A stretch of DNA of 64,000 nucleotides from DYRB01 sp963845265 (GTDB lineage Bacteria > Pseudomonadota > Gammaproteobacteria > Chromatiales > Chromatiaceae), in the NCBI GenBank assembly GCA_963845265.1, contig CAWJRN010000003.1:310001-374000 (forward strand). Direction: 5' to 3'. Below the pieces are notes generated by a model. The model saw only the letters and a program-made list of their open reading frames with translations. It was not told the DNA's origin and ran no database searches. Position 1 is the stretch's first letter, and each line of letters opens with the position of its first letter. Below, one piece after another: positions 35,761 to 43,696 of this stretch. Both the position numbers and the translations under genes were made by a program.

Positions 35761-36092
35761 TGACTACCAAGACGAACCGAGTGGCGAACGCCATCGAGGC
35801 GGATGCCGGCGAGCCCTTCCCCGGCCTGCGCGAATCGCTGGCTGAGATGGCCGCCGACCAGCGCGCCCGGGTCCATACAGCTGAACAGATCGCCCTGCGC
35901 GCGGCCCGGTCCGCCCTTGGGCTGTCACAGCCGGAGTTTGCGCGGCTGCTCCAGACCCCGGTGGGCACGGTGCGCGACTGGGAGCAGGGGCGCTTTGCGC
36001 CGCCTGGGTCAGCACTGTTGGTGGCCAGGCTGGCGGTGGAGCATCCGGAGGTGCTGCGGCCTTACCTGCAGGCCGCGGCCGCGGGGGTCTAG
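35760..36092 (+). CDS. HigA-type HTH antitoxin
   Basis: A 110-residue protein starting at ATG 35760, overlapping the toxin stop. The helix-turn-helix is ARSALGLSQPEFARLLQTPV followed by VRDWEQGRFAPPGSALLV, typical of HigA/XRE antitoxins paired with RelE-like toxins. It should repress the operon promoter. It survives next to a broken toxin. Confidence 0.85.
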   Translation: MTTKTNRVANAIEADAGEPFPGLRESLAEMAADQRARVHTAEQIALRAARSALGLSQPEFARLLQTPVGTVRDWEQGRFAPPGSALLVARLAVEHPEVLRPYLQAAAAGV

Positions 36093-36592
36093 GTCATGCG
36101 GCGGAATACGCTGCGGTTTTCCGCCCTGCGAGCTGACTTGTGCCGATGGAATAGGCCAAGACCCCATCCCCCATGACCCCATCCCCCACTTCATCCGGGA
36201 CCAGGACGCCGAAGAAAAGCGTTTTGAGAAGATGCAGCTCAAGGGTCTTCAGACCCTTTCATCAGACAACTGGCCCCCTCTGGGGAAGGCTACCTTCACC
36301 GAAACCGATCTCAAAGAATCTAGCGAGGTGAACGTGTAACTGGAGTTTCCGGCTTTTGGAGGGGGGCCGCCGACGGGGTGGGGGGAGTTTCGGTGGGGTT
36401 TGCGCGGATCCCCGCAAACCCCACCGAAACTCCTGCACCCAACTGTTTGGCCAGCCACAAGGTCTCAGATCCGGGAAGCATCAGCTTGTAAGTCGATCCA
36501 TCAAATGGCGAACAAGCCGATCGCGGTGACCGAGAAACGGTTGCCGTGGAATCCTACAGGTTTGCATGCCGTAGGTCTGGTACAGGAAATGC
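36093..36592. repeat. Gene-free stretch with a perfect 21-bp inverted repeat
   Basis: Arms 36384-36404 and 36413-36433 (GGAGTTTCGGTGGGGTTTGC + G) are perfectly complementary with an 8-base CGGATCCC loop. No T-run follows on either strand. A short tandem block AGACCCCATCCCCCATGACC at 36162-36185 belongs to a CCCC-rich repeat type seen also near 43266. No gene is seen. Confidence 0.7.
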
Positions 36593-38138
36593 TTAACCGA
36601 CCAAGAAGCCGAAGGCGGATAACCTCTCCAATTCCTGTAACACGAACGCCCGCCAGTCGACGTCTGTCGTACTCTCAACCTGTCCGTCGCGCTTGGTTAC
36701 TTTGATTTTGCCACTGGATGACAACTCTTGTAGAACCGCGGCTATGTCCTCGACCGTTCTGGTCCCGTCGGCGCTTTCCAATACGATCCGCGTTAGCCGC
36801 TCAAGCCCTGCGTTGGTGTGCGTGCGGTTCGTGACGAATTCACACTCTGCTGCTTGTAGTCGAGCAAACGGCGTGCACGCGGGATGGTCGCTGATCCTCC
36901 TTACGAGCCCAGGAGGACTCTTTGCAATCTTGACGATCCCTTGCTTCAGGGCAAAAACAATATTACGGAGGGAGGATGCCAGATTGCTAGAACTTTCTTT
37001 CAAGGGTCCATCGGCAAGCTCTTGAACCGAAACCCAACCGGGCCAGGCATGATTCAACGCGGTGAATACCTCGGTCATGGGTGACTTCGTATTGATTGAT
37101 CCGCTCGAATGACTCCACGTGGTATATCCATCCGCAGTTGTTTCCGGTACAAGCGCCATTTCCAAGCCAACATGCAGCGGTAATATACAACTCGGCGGCA
37201 CATTGTAGTTCGGAACCGTCTCCGCTTGACTGAGGAGCGATGTGCGAAACGTTCTTAACCGCAAAAAGTCCATGTACTGTTCGCGCCGCAACATGGGTAA
37301 GTTCTTGAGCAGAACAGCCACTTCCTCGCCAAAAAAACTGGTGAACATAGTACGTATCTCAGACTCGGCTACGTAGTTTAGCCCCGACGCGATCGCACGA
37401 TCCGCAAACTCATGAAAGTAGATAGGATCATTAATCTTTTCTAGGTATTCATGGTAGATGTACGAATCCGATACGTCCTTTAGTGCCTCAACCTCTTGCT
37501 CGAGCATTTTCGGATAGGCTTGCGAGTGTGTCTTGGACGACTTTGCCAGGAACTTGATCAACTCCTTGGCTTGACGTATCTGATCATGTGGCGAAGGTAT
37601 ATGCTCAACGTGATAGAGCATCATGTCCCGAATCGCACCTCGAAGACGCCAGCCGGGTAGTACGTTGTAACTGACATATATGATGCCGTTTGGCGTGAGG
37701 TTCTGACGCCCGATTTCAAGAATCTTGTCTTGTGCTTCGCGTTCTACCCATGAAAAGACGCCATGGGCTATGATGTAATCGAATTTTCCCATCGATTCAT
37801 CAATGTCTAAGAATGTTTTTCTGCATGAACTCCAGGTTCCTACAATCGATCTTTTCCAGCCTCCGATTCCCTTCTGCAATCTGACGTCCTGAAAGATCGA
37901 CACCGACGAACGTGCTGTTCGGTAGACTTTCTGCCATCGGTATAATGTTGGACCCCATGGAACAGCCAAGCTCTAAGACTCGGCAAGACGCGGGGTCTGT
38001 CGGCTGTAGGCCACAGAATTGCCCAACCGCCGCAATTCGGCTGGGGTGACTATTGGACACCGAATGGCCGGGATACGGTATCTCGTCATAAGAGGAGCGG
38101 CCAACTGTTGTTCCGGGTTCTTGAATTGCGCTCGACAT
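36593..38138 (-). pseudogene. Frameshifted class I methyltransferase with regulatory domain
   Basis: The N-terminal part (from ATG 38138) holds the SAM-binding motif VLELGCSMGSNIIPMAE and VGVDLSGRQIAEG. The second frame continues with DIDESMGKFDYIIAHGVFSW, NGIIYVSYNVLPGW and a long C-terminal region like the methyltransferase regulatory domain. The break is in an A5 run (CAGAAAAACATT, about 37815): with four A the frame reads FMQKTFLDIDESMGK without interruption. Target unknown. Base composition is clearly more AT-rich than the neighbours, which suggests recent transfer. It could be one intact gene if the indel is a sequencing error or a phase-variable site. Confidence 0.75.
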
Positions 38139-38389
38139 GCTTTTATTTCCGTTCTTAGAGTTGACACCAAAACAATCCGCTTTCACACGTTACGGATCGT
38201 ACCATCATCGAAGTGCACTAGATTCTCGATCAACCGTTGCAAGAACTGCTGGTATTTCCGCCATCGTCCGGTCAAGGTCGTATCGATGGGCTTTCGGACT
38301 CCTGATTAGCAAGGAACGGCAGCCGGGCTCACGGTCTGAGGCTGCGTTCCGCTCAATATACCTCGTTAGGCTCTCGAGAGCGGCGTGTC

Positions 38390-38580
38390 ATGGGCATGGA
38401 TCGTGTACAGTGCCAGGCTGGGTTGCCGATGCTGGAGTTCTTCGCCCAATTCGGGAGCGAGGGTCAGTGCGAGGCGGCGCTGGAGCAGGCTCGTTGGCCA
38501 CAGGGCTTCCGCTGTCCGCAGCGGGCCGCAGCAGTTCTTTGCGTGCTGCGCGTCGGCTCGCGCAAGACGTTCCAGATGAG
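38390..38580 (+). mobile_element. Second IS1595-family transposase fragment
   Basis: MGMDRVQCQAGLPMLEFFAQ, EGQCEAALEQARWPQGFRCP and LCVLRVGSRKTFQ are the N-terminal part of an IS1595 transposase, different from the copy at 32440. The second zinc-ribbon cysteine pair is lost (CPQRAA). Homology ends at about 38580; the frame continues to 38848 without family resemblance. Confidence 0.7.
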
Positions 38581-38839
38581 GAAGAGTGGGTCCAGGTTTC
38601 TCATTGTCGCATCGGGGAGGCCGGGATCACGTATCCCTGGGGCCACAGCATCGCCGGAGTCCTGCAATCGAGCGTCTCGTGGGTTCCCAAACACGTTAAC
38701 TGAAATCGCGAGAATTCGCGCAGCTATCCCCATGGGCGGGGTAGGGCGGAATGCTGCGGGCTGTTTCGCCAGCTCTATGCTTGGCCTGATGACGGATCGC
38801 CCTGCGCGCATCCGCGCTATGGGCCTTCGCGCCGTAGCA

Positions 38840-39166
38840 TCATGCTAAAAAGGCAACACGCTGTGCGGGTGACGCCGAACCGAAGCGCCCCTTGAGTGGG
38901 TTCTCAAGGCGCAGGGTAACGACTTTGCGACCGTCCTGCATGTCATCGGTGAGGAGTCGGGTTACCCAGGACGCCCTTGCGGCCTCCACCAGCATGGCAT
39001 CCCAGAAACCGAAGCCGTGCTTGTTTTTCGGGGCGATGTTCTCGCGCAGGGTGCATTCGTCCGCCGCGGCCATGGGGAACAGATCCATCCAGCCGTGTAC
39101 CAGCGATGCGGCTTCGTCCGTGGGTATCTTTGTCTTGCGCGTCACGGCGTGGAAGAACTCGCCGAG
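38840..39166 (-). pseudogene. C-terminal part of a PIN-domain toxin
   Basis: LGEFFHAVTRKTKIPTDEAA, LVHGWMDLFPMAAADE, HGFGFWDAMLVEAARASW and LLTDDMQDGRKV form the C-terminal 100 residues of a VapC-like PIN protein with two of its acidic residues. The first third, with the catalytic DTNV-type aspartate, is missing, replaced by a Pro/Arg-rich frame of non-coding look. No antitoxin is visible. Confidence 0.65.
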
Positions 39167-39486
39167 CCGGCTAGGGGTTGGGCGCGGCGGCGATGGCAGC
39201 GGTGGCGGCGGGCGGCTAGGGCGCCCGCGGGTCGTTGCAGAGGGCGCCCTACAGGTCGGTCCTGCGCGCTTATCTGATCGAGGCCGCCGAACACGGGCCT
39301 GACCGCGATCGCACCGAGCCTGGGCAGCGCCTTGATGATGCCCGGTGCCTTGAGCCCGGTATGGCGGTTCCGGACGCTGTAACGATTGGCTTGGCGGCGA
39401 ATGCCACCGAAGAGGGTGTTTAGCCCGGCGCCGAGGCAGGGTGGACTTGGCCCGTGGCGTTACCCGGCGAGGGCTTTCGGACGGAT
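39167..39486. other. Gene-free stretch before the IS66 element
   Basis: No supported gene. Frames on both strands are short and Arg/Pro/Gly-rich. It joins the truncated PIN gene to the insertion. Confidence 0.4.
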
Positions 39487-39494
39487 CAAGCGGT
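39487..39494. repeat. Left 8-bp target-site duplication
   Basis: CAAGCGGT directly precedes the left end of the IS66 element; the identical octamer follows its right end at 41754-41761. Confidence 0.9.
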
Positions 39495-39546
39495 GTAACT
39501 ACTCGCCCCCTTACCGCTGCCCCTGCCCGAGACTGGGCTTGAGCGC

Positions 39547-39575
39547 TTGACAGCATAGAGGGCGGAGCCTATGGT
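39547..39575 (+). promoter_or_regulatory. Promoter inside the left end of the IS66 element
   Basis: Perfect -35 TTGACA (39547-39552), a 17-base spacer and -10 TATGGT (39570-39575). It lies 34 bases upstream of the methylase start and would drive methylase and transposase together. Confidence 0.65.
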
Positions 39576-39608
39576 GTTGATCCAATATTCTGGCGCGGAT
39601 CGACACCG

Positions 39609-40277
39609 ATGGGCAGCTACTTTGGATCGAAGGCGACTTCGGGCTTGTGTCAGGCGATCATCGCCCTGATGCCGCCGCACGACACCTATATCGAGACCCA
39701 CCTGGGGGGCGGGGCGATTATGCAGCGCAAACCGCCGGCGCTGCGCAACATCGGCGTCGACCTCGATGCCCGTGCCCTGGAGCGGTTGCGCTGCGACTAT
39801 CCGGTCGAGAAAGTCCACGGCTGTGCCCACCGGTTCCTGGCCGAGTATGCGTTCACGGGCCGTGAGCTGCTCTACTGCGACCCGCCCTACCTGTTGCACA
39901 CGCGCACCTCGGGGCGGCGCTACCGCTACGACTACGAGGGGCAGGACCACGTCGAGCTGTTGGCGTTGCTCAAGGCGGTGCCTTGCCCGGTCATCCTCTC
40001 CGGCTACCCCTCGGCCCTGTATGACGAGCAGTTGGCCGACTGGCGCACGCTGGAGGTCCAGGTGATGAACCAGGCGGGGGTGCGTACCGAGAAGCTGTGG
40101 CTGAACTTCACCCCCGATCGGCTGCACTGGGCACGCTATGCGGGCAAGAACTTCACCGACCGCCAGCGTATCAAGCGCAAGGCCGAGAGCTGGGCCAGTC
40201 GCTACCAGGCCATGCCCCGGGCGGAGCGGGTCGCGGTGCTGGCTGGGCTGATGGCCGTCGAGGCCGAGGACGCCTAG
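39609..40277 (+). CDS. D12-class DNA adenine methylase (IS passenger)
   Basis: A 222-residue N6-adenine DNA methyltransferase. DTYIETHLGGGAIMQRKPPA matches the SAM-binding motif region of D12 (Dam-like) enzymes and LLYCDPPYLLHTR the DPPY catalytic motif. The recognition sequence cannot be predicted. It lies entirely between the inverted repeats of the IS66 element, follows its internal promoter, and ends 20 bases before the transposase start, so it appears to be a passenger gene co-expressed with the transposase. It may tune transposition through methylation of the ends or host DNA (inference). Confidence 0.85.
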   Translation: MGSYFGSKATSGLCQAIIALMPPHDTYIETHLGGGAIMQRKPPALRNIGVDLDARALERLRCDYPVEKVHGCAHRFLAEYAFTGRELLYCDPPYLLHTRTSGRRYRYDYEGQDHVELLALLKAVPCPVILSGYPSALYDEQLADWRTLEVQVMNQAGVRTEKLWLNFTPDRLHWARYAGKNFTDRQRIKRKAESWASRYQAMPRAERVAVLAGLMAVEAEDA

Positions 40278-40297
40278 GCAACGGGCCGCAGCCGACC

Positions 40298-41749
40298 ATG
40301 GCCAGCGTCAACAAGGCCTCCCTGCGCGAGGAATTCGCCGCCCTGAAGGGCCAGTTCGAGCGTCTGTGCGCCGCGGGTAAGGTGACGGGGGAGACCCACG
40401 CCCTGGTCCAGGCCCTGCTGATGTTGTTCGAGCTGCTCATGGCGGTGTTCATGGAAAAGCACACCCCGAAGAGCAGCCGTAACTCCAGCCTGCCGCCCTC
40501 GCAGACGAACAAGGACGACGACACCGCAACCCGGCCCGGCACCCAGGCCAAGGGCCAGGGGCACGCGCACAGCCGTAGCGGCAATACCCGCACGGTCGAG
40601 ACCGTCACGATCCTGCCGGTCGATGCCTGCGCCCACTGTGGCGCCGAGCTCAGTGACCTGCCCCCCAAGGGCCACGAGCGGCGCACCCGCATCGACATCA
40701 TCTTCGAGACGGTGTTCAGTCACCTCGACGCCGAGATCAAAGACTGCCCGCACTGCCACACGCAGACCAAGGCGGCGTTCCCTTGCGAGTTCTCCGGTCC
40801 GGTGCAATACGGCCCCGGCATCCGCGCCTATGTGCTGAACCTACTGGTAGCGCAGATGCTCTCGCTCAAGCGGGTGCAGCAATCGATCCACACCCTGATC
40901 GGTCGGCTCCTGTCCGAGGCCACCCTGCTCAACTACCTCACGCAGCTCCATCTTGCCTTGCAGGCCTGGGAGCAGGCGGCCATCGCGCAGTTGCTCTGCC
41001 AGCCCGCCCTGCATGTGGATGAGACCTCCCTGCGGGTCGATCGCAAAAACTACTGGATTCACGTCTACTCGGCCGGGGACACCACCCTCAAACGCCTCCA
41101 TCCCAAGCGGGGGCGCGAAGCCATCGAGGCCATCGGCATTATCCCCCGCTATAAAGGCACTGCCGTCCATGACTGCTGGGCCTCCTATCTCGCCTACGAT
41201 CACTTCGACCACGCCCTGTGCGGCTCGCATCTGCTGCGTGAGCTGACCTTCGTGGTCGAGACCAACGCTTACCGCTGGGCGGCGAACATGAAACGCCTGC
41301 TCAAGCAGACCTGTGCGCGCGTGGCCAAAAGCCCCGCCAAGTGCCTGTCCGATCCCGATTACAAGAACCTGCGCAAGCGCTACCGCAACATCCTGACCCG
41401 GGGCGAGAAGGAACTCCCGCCCATCCCCGCCCGCCAAAACGGCAAGCGTGGTCGGGTCGCCAAGTCCGACGCCCACAACCTCTGGGAGCGCTTCAAGCGC
41501 TACGAGCACTCAATCCTGCTGTTCGCCAAGCTGCCCCACGTGCCCTTTACCAACAACCGTGCCGAGCGCGACCTGCGCATGAGCAAGGTCAAGCAGAAGG
41601 TCTCCGGCTGCTTCCGCACCCCTCAGTACGCCGAGGCCTACTGCCGCATCTCCAGCTACCTTCAGACCATGGCATACCGCGGCTACAACCCCTTGGTCGC
41701 CATCCAGATGGCCCTCTCCGGCGAGCTGTATTCCCAGGGGGGCGAGTAG
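40298..41749 (+). CDS. tnpC: IS66-family transposase TnpC
   Basis: A 483-residue transposase. The N-terminal helical segment (FELLMAVFMEKHTPKSSRNS) is the IS66 leucine-zipper-like region, followed by a zinc finger (CAHCGAELSDLPPKGHERR and CPHCHTQTKAAFP). The DDE core shows HVDETSLRVDRKNYWIHVY, AVHDCWASYLAYDHFDHALC and FTNNRAERDLRMSKVKQKV. All three acidic residues are present. The stop codon TAG is part of the right inverted repeat. I start it at ATG 40298. Confidence 0.93.
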   Translation: MASVNKASLREEFAALKGQFERLCAAGKVTGETHALVQALLMLFELLMAVFMEKHTPKSSRNSSLPPSQTNKDDDTATRPGTQAKGQGHAHSRSGNTRTVETVTILPVDACAHCGAELSDLPPKGHERRTRIDIIFETVFSHLDAEIKDCPHCHTQTKAAFPCEFSGPVQYGPGIRAYVLNLLVAQMLSLKRVQQSIHTLIGRLLSEATLLNYLTQLHLALQAWEQAAIAQLLCQPALHVDETSLRVDRKNYWIHVYSAGDTTLKRLHPKRGREAIEAIGIIPRYKGTAVHDCWASYLAYDHFDHALCGSHLLRELTFVVETNAYRWAANMKRLLKQTCARVAKSPAKCLSDPDYKNLRKRYRNILTRGEKELPPIPARQNGKRGRVAKSDAHNLWERFKRYEHSILLFAKLPHVPFTNNRAERDLRMSKVKQKVSGCFRTPQYAEAYCRISSYLQTMAYRGYNPLVAIQMALSGELYSQGGE

Positions 41750-41753
41750 TTAC

Positions 41754-41761
41754 CAAGCGGT
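41754..41761. repeat. Right 8-bp target-site duplication
   Basis: CAAGCGGT, identical to 39487-39494, immediately after the right end of the IS66 element. Confidence 0.9.
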
Positions 41762-41790
41762 TATAGTTATTGGTAACCGATTGTTTTTTT

Positions 41791-41836
41791 TGGGCTGGCG
41801 GCCGGATTCGAACCTGCGACTTGCTGATTACTAAAT
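41791..41836 (-). repeat. tRNA-like 3' half, possible old attachment site
   Basis: Read on the minus strand, GTAATCAGCAAGTCGCAGG followed by TTCGAATCC and GGCCGCCAGCCCA is the 3' half of a tRNA: anticodon-stem side, T-arm with TTCGAAT and acceptor strand. It is about 80% identical to the tRNA-Thr at 52149-52224 and has the same orientation. The 5' half is absent. Such fragments often mark one end of an integrated island. AT-rich sequence with a plasmid/phage look follows to about 41960. Confidence 0.5.
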
Positions 41837-43008
41837 CCTGTATACTAACAATAATCCACAACAAACAACAATAACAAAAACAGCGTATTGGTGATTTTCC
41901 AGTGTTGTCGTTCGCTGTGGATAACTGCCCATTTTTGTGGCCAAGTGCGCCAAGAGTGCGCCACGCTGACGAACACGACACGGGGTCGTCACGAAGGGTA
42001 GTCAAACGGCGGGGCAGGTGGGCCGGGTCATGATCTCTGTATATGGGCTTGCCTCGCAGCCCTCATGTGCCAGTGCCAGCATAAGGCACTCCGACCTCCA
42101 CGAGGCCCACAGCATCTATACTCTAAGTAAGCCCCGCGAACAGAAAGTCAGCGAGGTCCCCCGCAAGGCGGGGCCGCTGGGAAACTTTCCACCTGACGAT
42201 GGGCGAAGGGCCGGTAGATGCGTAAAGCGCGCACCCGATGCTCCTTCACTTCAAAGTCAGTGAGCGGGGTTCCTCTTTTCCCGCCACGCCGGTTCTCGCC
42301 ATCCCGTCGGAACCGCTCGGGAAACAGGCTGGACCGCTAGTTGTGTCGCCCCTTAGGATGGCTCAGGAGGTGCCCGAGGGTTACATCGCCCCGTGGCTGT
42401 GAGGCCTACAGTAATCCGCCTGTGGCGTCAGATGGGGTACCCGCCGTTGGAACCCTGCGGCTGATGTTTAGGCAATATACTGCATCGAATGGCAGGGGAC
42501 GGACAGGCAAGCCTGTGCCTCCCGCCCGAAACTGCCCCTTCCATGCCACCCGCCTCAAGGCTGCGAGTCACCACAAGGCCCGCCTACTAGTCCACGCGAT
42601 GCTAAGCGGGCCGAGCTGCTGGGCTCGTCCTCACCGCCTTGGCACCAACTCCGCCCCAAGCAGGCTGTCGGCTGGGGTTGCTGGTCATCGCCCTTTCCTC
42701 CTCCGGGGTGACAGGTTACGACCCACAGCCGACACTCACCTTGTTGCGCAACGTGGCAGCTCTACAATGGAAACCGGTCATCACGGACGACCGGCCCATC
42801 GAGACGAAAAAAGCTCTCGCGATTCCTCGGTCTGGCCGCAGTCTCTCCGCGCGGACCTCTGGAAGCAATGTGCGATGAGCGGCCTGCGCTGTCTTTCTCG
42901 GGAACCGAGCGAGACCGGTGGTGCAAGAGGAATAGGGGGTGGCACAGGGGGCAAGGGGCTGCTCTCCCGCCAGAAGTCTCAGGGGAAAGTCTGGCCTCCG
43001 TCTCCCCC
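41837..43008. other. 1.2 kb without a recognisable gene
   Basis: An AT-rich 120-base piece comes first (ACAAACAACAATAACAAAAA), then GC-rich sequence. A 229-codon plus-strand frame at 42341-43030 is rich in Arg, Pro, Cys and Gly with no domain and looks like translated non-coding sequence. Because a group II intron-like 3' end lies just downstream, part of this stretch may be the intron's 5' ribozyme domains, but I cannot identify them. Confidence 0.4.
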
Positions 43009-43120
43009 TATGCAACGATGCGAGAACTGACCCTCGCCACCTTCCGACCCTCGCCACCTTCCGCTATGCAACGATGCGAGAACTGACCCTCGCCACCTCT
43101 GACCCTCGCCACCCTCGCCA
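43009..43120. repeat. Direct repeats with TTCTCGCATCGTTGCATA and GACCCTCGCCACC
   Basis: A 32-base unit (TATGCAACGATGCGAGAACT + GACCCTCGCCAC) occurs at 43009-43040 and 43065-43096, followed by extra GACCCTCGCCACC copies. The core ATGCAACGATGCGAGAA also appears, inverted and slightly changed, at 18224-18240 and 62809-62825. Only two full copies and no spacer regularity: not a CRISPR array. Confidence 0.65.
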
Positions 43121-43154
43121 CCTTCCCTGTGCATGTCGCCATGTGCGAAGCGAG

Positions 43155-43236
43155 TAACTTCGAGGAGTCCGGTGCGGTAGTTCCGCACGCCGGGATCTGT
43201 ACGGGGGCGACCGGGTAACTGGCCGTCCTACCCTGA
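43155..43236 (+). ncRNA. Group II intron-like 3' end (domains V-VI), probably a remnant
   Basis: TAACTTCGAGGAGTCCGGTG followed by CGGTAGTTCCGCAC and GCCGGGATCTGTACG folds as a domain V-type hairpin with a TAGT-type loop, and GGCGACCGGGTAACTGGCCG then a domain VI-type hairpin ending in CCTACC. This resembles the conserved 3' end of bacterial group II introns. The catalytic AGC triad reads AGT, so it may be inactive. No intron-encoded reverse transcriptase is present upstream. Confidence 0.5.
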
Positions 43237-43316
43237 TCAATCACGCAATGCGTGATTGCAAGACTTGACCCCATTCCCCATTCCTGACCCCATTCCCCCA
43301 TTCCCTTTGACCCCTG

Positions 43317-43633
43317 CCCTTGCGGGGTACTCCTCGCTGAGCTACCCAAAACGGCTCCCGATCGACAGGTTGAAGATCGACCGGTCCTTCGTGCATGACA
43401 TTCCGGACGACCCGAATAGCTTGACGATCACGCGTGCCATCATCGCGCTGGGGAACCGGCTGCGGCTCGAGGTCGTTGCCGAAGGCGTGGAGACGGCCGC
43501 CCAGGAGCAGTTCCTGCTGGACGCGGGTTGCCGTCAGGCGCAGGGGTTCAGGTGTCTGAAGCGGACCACCTACGGCTCCATGACGGCCTGGTTGCAGGAG
43601 CAAGCTCAGGTGCCTGGCCGGCGTCGCCAATAG
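43317..43633 (+). pseudogene. C-terminal fragment of an EAL-domain protein
   Basis: GYSSLSYPKRLPIDRLKIDR, SFVHDIPDDPNSLTITRAII and EVVAEGVETAAQEQFLLDAG are the C-terminal third of an EAL domain, the cyclic-di-GMP phosphodiesterase fold. The ExL catalytic motif and all upstream domains are missing. Just before it lies CCCCATTCCCC-type tandem sequence (43266-43312), so the break coincides with a repeat. Confidence 0.8.
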
Positions 43634-43696
43634 CACGCTTTTTCGGCTCGTGACTTCGGGCTTCTCGCCGCGCGGTGGCGGGCGCTGCGTTTTGCC

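Larger units (their letters stand above)
39495..41753 (+). mobile_element. Complete IS66-family element carrying a DNA methylase
   Basis: The element is 2259 bp. Its ends are perfect 16-base inverted repeats, GTAACTACTCGCCCCC (39495-39510, and reversed at 41738-41753), starting with the GTAA typical of IS66. An 8-bp target duplication, CAAGCGGT, flanks it. It holds two genes on the plus strand: a D12-class DNA adenine methylase and an IS66 transposase (TnpC) whose stop codon lies inside the right repeat. The usual accessory genes tnpA and tnpB are absent, as in the ISBst12-like subgroup. Intact ends, intact genes and a perfect duplication suggest recent insertion. Confidence 0.92.

Noticed and set aside
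41791..41836. Considered as a functional tRNA gene
   Set aside because: The D-arm, 5' acceptor strand and complete anticodon arm are absent, so it can only be a fragment.
42341..43030. 229-codon plus-strand frame in the gene-poor region
   Set aside because: Arg/Pro/Cys/Gly-rich, no start signal or domain; reads like translated non-coding or structural-RNA sequence.
43009..43120. Repeats considered as a CRISPR array
   Set aside because: Only two full copies, no uniform spacers and no cas genes nearby.
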